A stretch of 64,000 nucleotides of DNA. Origin: Cotesia glomerata. Taxonomy: Eukaryota > Arthropoda > Insecta > Hymenoptera > Braconidae. Below the pieces are notes generated by a model. The model was given only the letters and a program-made list of their open reading frames with translations. It was not told where the DNA came from and made no database searches. The stretch covers positions 13,214,142-13,278,141 of the forward strand of contig NC_058164.1 of assembly GCF_020080835.1 (NCBI RefSeq). The letters are read 5' to 3'. Below are positions 52,155 through 61,736 of this stretch, in pieces (positions within the stretch are counted from its first letter, which is position 1; every line of letters starts with the position of its first letter). The position numbers and the translations under genes are program-made.

Positions 52155-54456
52155 TCACAAATCTTCGATCAATCGTAGTATCTTGAATCTATCGAAATCA
52201 AAATAGTCCAAAAAACTGTTTTCCGTTTCTTTTTTTATACTTTTGTTCTCATTCGGGTTGATATTTTCATCGTTCCCATAACTCCCTTTCAAAATTGTCT
52301 TTAAACTTCTGCTGTTTTTTACCTGTTGGCAAACGCTCGAAGAAACAACGTCAGTTTCACACTGTCTTAAAATCCGTTTCTTCGGCGGCAAAGAATCCAA
52401 GCTGGCACCGTCAGTTTCTATAGGTGAGAACCAGATATTTGAATCATCTTCCTGCTTCACCGACTGGATCTTAAATTCGCTGCAGTAGTTGTTGTCAATT
52501 CTATCTTTCCAGATTATTTCTTGAGCTTCTTTCTGGACTACTTGCTCTAGTATATCTTCGTAATCAACTTTTGAGATCGTTAGGCTCTTAGTAAATTCAG
52601 TGTCGTCAGAATAATCCACCAACTTATCATAATGATAATCATTATCAATAATGTAAGACGCGAAGAGAAGACTAGTGATACCAGAGGATTGACAATCACT
52701 AGCAAAACCCGGAGGGAAATCAATTTTCCCTGGAATTTTCAATTCTATTTGGCGGTGACTCTTTGCCGATGCCAGTTGATAATCCTCTGGAGACTGATAA
52801 TTACTATCACCACGCGATTGAGGATATTTCAGTCGATAGTAGAGCGGTAACTCATCAAGATCATCAGCCAGTGATCCAGTCTTATTGAACTGATGGAGCT
52901 CTAGCAAGTGTTTGCTTTCTAGTTTCTCTTTTATCCGATGCGACCGGCGTTTACTGCCAAATGATGAACATTGAGAGCCGAGAATCTGGTACTTTTGCTT
53001 GGATGTAAAGTATCTCGCGCGCAAGCTCGGGTGGAAGTCCTCTATGTGATAGTACCAGTCTCCTTTGGTGCGAAATATTTTTCCTGAAATTTAGTCACTA
53101 TGTTAGAGGTTTTCGAATTTATTTTAGTAATTAATTAATTTTTAATATTGATTTAATAGAAATTATTTTTAGAAATGTAATACTAAAATTGAAATGTCTT
53201 ATCACTTGTTGTTTTTTTTTTAATTATTTCTAAAAAAATATTTTTAAAAAATTAATCAATGTCGACATAAATTAATTTTAGAAGCGATTAAAAAATTAAA
53301 AAAAATGATTCATTGTTTTTTATAATTACTATACGTGGATTTTTTCTTGAGATTAATTTGTTAAATAAATCTTAAAAGTGATCAATTGTCTCTTAATTTT
53401 TTTAACAATAATTTTCTTGTCAAAAAAACTCCATAACGTTGAAATTTTGAGACATCGGACAACTTTTAAGATTGTGTGAACAAATGAATAATTGTAAACA
53501 ATTTGGGAATGAAATAGAAAAAAAAAATTATGAATGGAATCATTAATATTACTATTCTTAACACTCATATATTTTTTAAATCAAATTTAATAACTATTAA
53601 GTGTCTGCTGATTTTTTTAAAAACTCATAACTATCAATTTTAGTATCAAATAATAGTCATCAAAATTTTAACCCATTACCAATCCGTAAGTGAACACTTT
53701 GTAAATGAGTTGAAAACGCTAATAGAATAAAAAATAAATTACCACAACACTGTTTGATAATTTTTTTACAGTGAATTCTGGCGTGATGTCGCTTGACATT
53801 GAAACTGCGGTAGCTTTTGTAGAGACATTCGCCACACTGACATACTCGCTTTTGTCCATTAGGTTTCTTTCTTCTTCTGTTGCTGTAAGACCATCAAAAC
53901 GCATTAGTACACAAAAATTAAAATTGTAAATTCATTAATGACAAAACCAAAGAACTATTAAAAATCGAAAATTAAATACAGAAGAGTACCATATAAAAAC
54001 TAAAACACTCACAAATTTTCTGTTTATAGTGTAAAAATAATTTTATTATAAACATAATTAAAATTTTCACTAAAAATACCTGGATTTTTAATTTTAAGTC
54101 GTTTGACAACTGTTTCGTTTTTTGATATTTTAGCACCGTAATATAAACATTTTTTAAACGCTACTTTTTTATTTTCTTTTCTTATTAAAAAAAAAATTAC
54201 TTTACAAAATCCTACAGAAAAAATTTCAAAGTTTTATAACTATACTTTTCTTGAAAAAATAAAAAAATAAACAGTATTTTTCTCGAAATTTTTCTCTAAG
54301 TCAACTTTTTACAGTAATCTTTTCTTAGTCTGATGAAATATAGTTCTGATGTAGAATCATAATAAAATAATAGTTTAAAATAAGTACTTACATCACAGGA
54401 ACAACAATATCTTCAGAACCAGCTGAATACTTGACAATAGATTGATTACCCTCCAT
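52155..54456 (-). CDS. C2H2 zinc-finger protein, tandem copy 2 (377 aa, 3 exons)
   Basis: Exons 54456-54392, 53882-53743 and 53083-52155, with the same phases and splice sites as copy 1 and an open frame throughout. The first finger is CGECLYKSYRSFNVKRH followed by HARIH (C-x2-C-x12-H-x4-H). The adjacent-Cys second finger is identical to copy 1 (CCGKIFRTKGDWYYHIEDFH). Finger 1 differs from copy 1 at several residues between Cys and His (LYKSYRSFNVKR against FYKSYLNFSVQR), so DNA contacts may have diverged. The C-terminal tail differs at the end (it closes FDRFKILRLIEDL). Both copies look functional; no stops or broken splice sites were seen. Confidence 0.7.
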
Positions 54457-54625
54457 TGCCATTTATTATTAAAAAAAAATAACGTGGATTAAAATAAAAT
54501 GTCATCCGTTCGACACAACGGTTTTACACTTACTGCGATCAACTTTATTTTGTTAAGCTAGTATAAATATGTGTATATGTTTAGATGAGCGATCCGATAA
54601 AGGTTTTCGTTTTTGTATACATATT

Positions 54626-55115
54626 AATTACACATACATTTTCGGATGTTATTATAGTTAACAATCATTTGACCTATTTTTAATTTTATTTAACAAACAA
54701 ATTTGTTAAGAAAAATTATTTTTAAAGAATCAATTTTAATTTTTTGTTATTTTTACATGTCTTTTTTTTCATAATTTTTTTTGCCGTAATTTATTTTTTT
54801 CAAAAATTCTTAAAATTATTAAATATATGCTAAACTAATTTTCATTCTTTTTTGGTTTAAAAAAGTAACTTTTCAAATAAAAATTAGATAGTGTACATTC
54901 ATTCTTAGACAGTTATTCTTGGTGTTCTCTACTTTTTATTAGTCGAATAAGAAAACGCAGGTACTTGAAATAGGAAAACCTCAAAACAAGTACTGCGTTA
55001 AAACATGTATTTAGAACCAACATATAATTTTTTGTGGGAATCGACATAATTATTGTTTAAAAAGTTGAATATATTATGAGAAAATTTTTGTTTAAAGTCT
55101 GCATTTTATATTTTT
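54626..55115. other. Spacer between zinc-finger copy 2 and a repeat fragment
   Basis: AT-rich and non-coding. Nothing further seen. Confidence 0.5.
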
Positions 55116-55345
55116 AACTTCCTGCTAAGAAAATTGAAAATTTTCTAAAAAAAGGAAGTTATTGATTTCGGTCCCATTTGTCAAAATCGAGTTTTCATCG
55201 GATCTTTACGTTTCAATCAGCTGCTTGAATTCTACGACACGTCATTTGAAAGGGTTTATCAAAACTTAGATCTGATTAAATTTGAGAGTTAATCCATCGA
55301 GCCATTCCGAAGAAATTCAAAAAATTAAAACAATTAATTTCATAT
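55116..55345 (+). repeat. AACTTCCCGC-family repeat, copy vi (5' fragment, diverged)
   Basis: It starts AACTTCCTGCTAAGAAAATT after a T run and keeps GTCAAAATCGAGTTTTCATC. It continues into the part with TTTGAAAGGG and CAAAACTTAGAT. The (GT)n site is lost. The 5' hairpin is kept with a paired base change relative to the main form. Confidence 0.75.
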
Positions 55346-55757
55346 TTAAATGACGGTTAGCTGTTACAATCGAGTTTCGTTATGACTTCTATTTGTTTTT
55401 TTTTTTTTTTTAACCAGACTCTCGTTAATATGAGAGAGACACTTATGGGACTCATAACGCGACTCGACTTTATTTATTGACACCATGTTACTGTGTTGAG
55501 AAATTTAAGTGTAATACGATATTTACTTTCCGACTGTGTTTGTCTCATTGTCTATTGATACATATATATATATAATTTACTTCCATCTTTTCATTTGGGG
55601 GTTTCAAAAACTCAAATGAACTCTAGCAGGCGTCAGATGGTTGTATCAAACTGATTTTTTTTATAATTTGCGTTAATTTTATCAATATATTAACAAATTT
55701 AAATGAAAATTAATGTATTTGATTAGACCGACCGTTTCGGGTATATAATAATCAGTG

Positions 55758-55792
55758 TATAAACGGATTCACATATAGTGCCAGTCATCAGT
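55758..55792 (+). promoter_or_regulatory. Core promoter of the Akt-like gene (TATA and TCAGT initiator)
   Basis: TATAAAC at 55758-55764 lies 32 bases before the A of TCAGT at 55788-55792. This is the spacing expected for a TATA box and an arthropod initiator. It would give a 5' leader of about 150 bases before ATG at 55939, whose context (CACAATGG) is good. The start site is inferred from the motifs alone. 55346-55740 upstream holds nothing else recognisable. Confidence 0.5.
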
Positions 55793-55938
55793 TATATGTG
55801 TTAAAGTGTACCAGTGTTGAAATAAAATTTTTGTTCAGTGTAAAGCTCAAGACGTAATAAGTGACAGATAAAAAGTTTTTACTTTTTATAAAGTGAGAGT
55901 TTAGTGATTTAATTTTTCAAAAAAAAAATTGATTCACA

Positions 55939-58900
55939 ATGGGTTGTTGTTTTTCATCCGGTCAGCAGCAAGAACAGCATCGGCAAGTAATCAAAGAAGG
56001 ATGGATACAAAAACTCGGTATTTTATTTTAATTGTTTTAAGTTTTATTGATTTTTTTTTTAGTCGTTTTTTATTATTAATTATTAATTTTGAAATTATCA
56101 TTTTTAGATTTGGTGAGAGATTTTTATTGTGATTTTTTATTGATATATTGATCTTCATGCACGTGCAGAACGTGGTTATCGATACAGTGATGAAACTTTT
56201 TATAATTTTTAATTTTTTTCATCGAATGATATATTAATTGGAAAATTTTGATAATATGAATTATTTTGCAAAAGTTCTGTAAAATCTTTATAATTTTATG
56301 AGAAACTTTTCAAAATTTTAAAGGAAAACAATTTACGTTATTTTATACCAATGTTTTTTTTTATAACAATCAAAATTCTTTTAAATTTTATATAAAGTAT
56401 TCATCAAAAAATATGTGAGATATTTTATTAACTTTTAGATATTTTAAAAGTTCTGAGGGATTAATTTTTTTATTAAATTTTCTTCCACATTTTTATGTAG
56501 TCGTAAAAATTTTTTTACTTTATGGATAATTGTTGAAAATAATTTTGCTTATTAAGTATTTTAAAAAAATATCTCACATGGACGGTATAAAAATCACACA
56601 TAGTGTGTGATCTTGAATTTTTATGGTATGAATTCAGAATTTTATACGACGATGAATGTAAATGTAGCTTATGAAGTTCTCCGGGTTTGTTTTTACAGAT
56701 ATAAAAATAACAATGAGGCATTTAAATACAAAATGTAAATTTTCCAGGTGAACATAACAAAAATTGGCGATCGCGGTACTTTATTCTTTGGGACGATGGA
56801 ACTTTGGTGGGATTTAAATCAAAGCCAGACCAGCAAATGACTGTGATAATGCAGCCACACAACAATTTCACCGTTCGCGGTTGTCAAATAATGTTAACAG
56901 AGCGCCCTAAGCCCTTCACATTCGTGATTCGCGGATTGCAATGGACCAGTGAAATTGAGCGAACGTTTCACGTCCAGACAGAGGAGCAACGTAAGGATTG
57001 GGTCACAGCTATCAGGTACATAATAAAAGATTATACGCTGATAAATTGATGATTTAAATTTCTTCTATAAAGTCATTGAAGCACAAAAATATCAGTAATG
57101 AGACAGTTTTAAATTTATCCTAAGTGTTGGGCATAGTCGTATAATGAAAACAATTAAATCCAACAAGAATTACGTAATCCATGAATCAAACAAAAGATTA
57201 GTAAATATGCCACTCGTGTGTAAAGAGACGCTTGCTTATCTATTAATGTGATAAACTTAATATAATTCTTTATTCATAATTACTTTACTTTAATCTATTT
57301 TAACGTAAATAATTAATGAAGAAAAAAGTGACTAATTAAATTTATAATTAAAAACAGATCAGTTGCGGACAGATTGGCCGAAGAAGAACAAATCCAGCAG
57401 CAGCACTCTCAGTCGGAGCAACAGATGCAAATATCATTCTTCTCAGAAGACGTCAACATGGAAAACACGTCATCATCCAGCAATGGACGCAGCAATTCGA
57501 CAAATTGCACAGATACTTATTTATTACCGAGTATTAATAAGCTATCTGTTAAATTGAATGGCGAAGAGCCATTTAGCAACAAAAATTTCGAGAGAAACAA
57601 AGTAAATTTAGAAAATTTTGAATTTCTCAAAGTTCTCGGGAAAGGTAGCTTTGGAAAGGTTTTATTATGCCGTGAAAAAGCTACGGAACACTTTTACGCT
57701 ATTAAAATATTAAAAAAAAAATTTATTATTCGCACTAATGAAGTTGCTCATACGTTGACGGAATGCCGGGTTTTACGCACGACAAATCATCCATTTTTGA
57801 CATCATTGAAATACAGTTTTCAAACGCCTGATCGGCTTTGTTTTGTAATGGAATATGCTAACGGTGGTGAATTATTCTGTCATTTGCGAGAGTCATACCC
57901 TTTTTCTGAGGATTGTACGAGATTTTATGGTGCTGAAATAATATCTGCGTTAGGCTATTTACATTCTAATGGGATTATTTATCGAGATATAAAGCTGGAA
58001 AATATACTACTGGACAAAGATGGGCATATTAAGATTGTTGATTTTGGGTTGTGTAAAGAAGATATCACTTATGGTAATTTTTTAAAAAATTTATACATTT
58101 TTTTTTATATTACACGGAAAAAACTAAATATCAAAATTTACTCAGATTCTAGCTAATTTTTAATTGTTTCAAATAGTACTTCGGACTTCGAGGTAACATA
58201 ACATTAAATATCATATGCATGAGTCAGATCTAAGTTATTAATAATTTCAAGAACTTAGGATGTTGTAGACCAAATTCTTGTATGTTCATCGATAATGTCA
58301 AAATAAAATTGACGAAACGTTGCAATTAAGAAAAATAAAGTTACCTTGCTTGATAACTTTTACGTATTGTACACGGAAAAAAAAGAATACATCTTATTCC
58401 TATGTAGAATGCTAACTATTACTATGTTACATATAGTAACAGAAGCTTTTGTGAGAATCCTGTGTAAATTTCCCGATAAATATCTTAGAAATTGTGATAA
58501 AAATATGATTAATAGTTCATTCGATGCGGATTCGAATTTTGAAAATAATAATTTTCGTTTTCTATTTTTTTGATAAATATTTTAATTTTTTATAAACAAA
58601 AAACATACACGAAATAAAAAATCTCAGTTTTTCGTAAATAACTCAAAAACTGTCGTTGATATCGAAAATCGGAATAAAGACTCTTGAAGAGGAGGAAATT
58701 TCTGAAAAAAAAATTATCGAATCCCGGAATTGTAGCTTCAGAAACAGTAATTTTTTATTTAATGTTGAAAATAGGTTTTCGCAGGCATTTGTCACACGGC
58801 TGCTCCGATGCTAAAATTTAACAGCAGTCGCAATCTACTCTTTTTTCTCCGTGTACTTTAATGTTTAACGTGCAAAATAATAAACGTTGAAGTTGTAATA

Positions 58901-61024
58901 TTAAATATTATTCTTTAACATTTTAGACATTCACAAAAAATTTATTACTACTTGAGATAGTAGTTTTTACCATATAATTATTAAATTATACCATTTGAAT
59001 AGTAAATATTATAATTTAATTATTAAAATCACGATTTATTATAAATCGATTATTATTTATCATAGTGTAGTTTTTTCCGTGGATAAATTATAGTCTTAAT
59101 ATTTATTAACTTTACCAAATTATAGGGAATTAAAATTTTCAGAATATTTTCTATCATGAAGGTTAAATATGAAGAATTTTACTATAAAATTGAAGATCCT
59201 AAAATTCAACGTTAATGACTATTGTAAATAACAATAATATAAAATTTTCAATCAAAAAAGTAATAATTTTTTATTTTCTATCTAAATAGGTCAAACAACA
59301 AAAACTTTCTGTGGTACTATAGAATATCTAGCCCCCGAAGTACTCGAGAATAAAGATTATGGTCGAGCTGTTGACTGGTGGAGTGTTGGAGTTGTAATGT
59401 ATGAGATGATATTGGGAGATCTACCATTTTTTGACAATGATCAAGCAAAAGTATGCCAACTTATCGTACAAGAGGAAGTCAAATTCCTCGAAACTATTTC
59501 TAATGAGGCTGAAAGTTTATTATCAGGTAACAAAAAAATAACTAAATTCTTAAGAGGGTCTTCTGGTTTGACGCCCTTATTTTTGAGCATTGTTTTGTAA
59601 AGACCGATGAAAAGATAGAACTTTGTACTTTTAACCATTTATTTATACATATTTCAAGAGTATACAGTTAAATTTTTAGCTAAAAATATTCAGTAAAATT
59701 AAAGTTATAGTGGTCTGAAGACACTCGCCTCGGAAAAAAATTGACGCTCACTTTCTCCATGATATCAGCTGATTGGCTTATTTAAAACAAAAAAACCCGG
59801 CGCGTTTTTAATCTGTATACTTAAATGTACCGAGTGCGCACTACGATCAAAAAAAAATTTGAAAATTGGATTTTTAACAGACTTCGGAACAAAAAAAAGT
59901 CCGAATTTCAATTTTTTTTTTGTCAACTTTTTGATGCAAATAAAATAAAAATTTTCCAAATTTTTTTTTGATCGTAGTGTACTCAGTACATTTAAGTATA
60001 CAGATTTAAAACGCGCCGGGTTTTTTTGTTTTAAATAAGCCAATCAGCTGATATCATGGAGAAAGTGAGCGTCAATTTTTTTTCGAGGCGAGTGTCTTCA
60101 GACCACTATAACTTTAATTCTACTGAATGTTTTGAGCTAAAAATTTAACTGTATACTCTTGAAATATGTATAAATAAATGGTTAAAAGTTCAAAGTTCTA
60201 TTTCTTCATCGGTCTTTACAAAAAAATGCTCAAAAGTCAGGGCGTCAAACCAGAAGACCCCCTTAATATTTTACCCACGCTGGGATTTAAATTCGTTTCC
60301 AATGAGGCTAGAGATTTCTCGATACGTAAAAAAAATTAATCTCCAATCTTGTACCTACACTGAGAGAAAATTTTATTTAATAGTAATAAAATTTTATTAC
60401 TATTTAATAAAAGATTTTACTGTGAAAATATATTTGAATATATTATAATTAATTGATTAATATTAATTTTTTTTTTGAAATTATTTGTTTTAATGACTTA
60501 ATATTCGTATTAAAAACACATATTGGTATTTAAGAAAATTTTATAACTATTAACTAAGTTTTCTTTTCAAGTTCAAATAAATTTTTTTATTACTATTAAA
60601 TAAATTTTTCTCTCAGTGTACGCTGGTACTCGAAACCGGGTACACCGCTTTGTTCTAAATTATCAACATGCCAATTTTTGCAGCTTTATTGATGAAAGAC
60701 CCAGACCGGCGATAAGGCGCTGGACCTGACGACGCCATAGATATTATGGAGCATGCATTCTTCTCATCAATCAACTGGTTGGATCTAAAGCAGAAGAAAA
60801 TTTTGCCACCATTTAAACCTGAACTAAAATCAGAAACGGATACTCAATATTTTGACAGTCGATTTACTAACGCTAGTATTGAGTTAACTCCTCCAGATCA
60901 GAGCCTAAGTAGTCCTGAGCTCAAATTTATCACCGAAGAACAAGAAAAATTTCCACAATTTTCTTATGAAAATAGTAATTTTTCTGCTACTCCTACTGAC
61001 ACACATATGTCAACAATATTCTAA
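55939..61024 (+). CDS. Akt/RAC-type kinase paralog with N-terminal MGCC motif and an in-frame TAA
   Basis: Five exons: 55939-56017, 56748-57015, 57358-58073, 59290-59526, 60684-61024 (546 codons plus stop; all GT-AG, phases consistent). Akt is an AGC Ser/Thr kinase acting downstream of PI3K at the plasma membrane. Residues 1-7 (MGCCFSS) form a myristoyl/palmitoyl site absent from ordinary Akt. PH domain about 17-118, keeping the equivalents of K14, R23, R25 and R86 (K25, R34, R36 and the Arg of IERTFHV). Kinase from about 203: GKGSFGKV, K232, YRDIKLEN (D326), DFG (344), activation-loop T360 in KTFCGT. Turn motif TPPD and hydrophobic motif FPQFSY (S527) are present. Odd: GTIEY replaces GTPEY. 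TAA at 60713-60715 (codon 444) interrupts DPDRR-GAGPDDA where Akt has Leu, while the rest stays open. Confidence 0.85.
58370..58855. mobile_element. TA-flanked MITE in intron 3 of the Akt-like gene
   Basis: The ends are TA-CACGGAAAAAAAAGA and TCTTTTTTCTCCGTG-TA, 486 bp. A TA duplication and short inverted tips fit a Tc1/mariner-type MITE. Related tips (CACGGAAAAAACTA) occur at 58112 and inverted at 59073 and 61278. Confidence 0.65.
58968..59257. repeat. Intronic segment duplicated downstream (copy 1)
   Basis: About 290 bp at the end of intron 3, almost identical to 61160-61457. It includes AAATTATACCATTTGAATAG, CGATTTATTATAAATCG and TTTCTATCATGAAGGTTAAA. Confidence 0.85.
59550..60266. mobile_element. 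TTAA-flanked element, almost entirely palindromic, in intron 4 of the Akt-like gene
   Basis: TTAA at 59550-59553 and 60263-60266 bound inverted arms of about 310 bp that start GAGGGTCTTCTGGTTTGACG and end CGTCAAACCAGAAGACCCCC. The loop is about 90 bp. There is no transposase. The open frames inside are by-products of the palindrome. It resembles a piggyBac-type MITE but is unrelated in sequence to the one at 37875. Confidence 0.8.
60356..60620. mobile_element. TA-flanked MITE in intron 4 of the Akt-like gene
   Basis: The tips TACACTGAGAGAAAATTTTA and ATTTTTCTCTCAGTGTA are inverted, and each arm continues with TTTAATAGTAATAAA or its complement. Length 265 bp. Confidence 0.75.
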
Positions 61025-61033
61025 ATTAATTTT

Positions 61034-61039
61034 AATAAA
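61034..61039 (+). terminator. Poly(A) signal of the Akt-like gene
   Basis: AATAAA lies 10 bases after the TAA at 61022-61024. Confidence 0.5.
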
Positions 61040-61159
61040 TATTCTTAAAAAAAATATTTTTTCTGTTGTTATTACAGATCAACATTGAGAAACCACATTC
61101 TTCTCATTGTATATTGAATTATTTCCTATATTGAATTATTTCCTACTAGTCTAGTCAAT

Positions 61160-61457
61160 AATTACCATATAATTATTAAATTATACCATTTGAATAGTAA
61201 ATTAATATTATAATTTAACTATTAAAATCACGATTTATTATAAATCGATTATTATTTATCATAGTGTAGTTTTTTCCGTGGATAAATTATAGTCTTAATA
61301 TTTATTAATTTTACCAAATTATAGGGAATTAAAATTTTCAGAATATTTTCTATCATGAAGGTTAAATATGAAGAATTTTACTATAAAATTGAAGATCCTA
61401 AAATTCAACGTAAATGACTATTGTAAATAACAATAATATAAAATTTTCAGTCAAAGA
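61160..61457. repeat. Copy 2 of the Akt-like gene intron 3 segment
   Basis: Matches 58968-59257 with few changes, in the same orientation, but lies beyond the last exon. The adjoining exon 4 is not copied. 61458-61736 holds no other gene. Confidence 0.85.
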
Positions 61458-61736
61458 GAAGGTCTATGCGCATCATTAAATGAAAAAATTTAATTTACAA
61501 TAACGGAAATGTACTTATTTTTTCTTTTTAATATGTAATTTATTCTTGTGATTTTGTTAATTACAGTTTAATTATGTTAGTATATTTTATTAAAATCTTT
61601 TATTCAATTATAAGATTTTTCACAAAAAAAAATCATTTTACTTTATATTATCCAAGCTTGTTTTTTTTAATTTATAAAATAGCAGAATATGACCTGATTT
61701 TTGCATTCAATTGCTTCTATTCATTGGGCATAATTT

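Larger units (their letters stand above)
48868..54625. repeat. Tandem segmental duplication, unit about 2.75 kb, offset about 3.0 kb
   Basis: 48868-51610 and 51878-54625 are alignable over exons, introns and both flanks. Examples are CACGAGTTAGAAATATTTA against TACGAGTTAGGAATATTTTA at the left edges and AAGCTAGTATAACTAT against AAGCTAGTATAAATAT at the right edges. Introns have drifted by small indels. Each unit carries one zinc-finger gene. Confidence 0.9.

Noticed and set aside
59765..60043. 92-codon minus-strand frame in intron 4 of the Akt-like gene
   Set aside because: It lies entirely inside the palindromic TTAA element and has no protein-like features.
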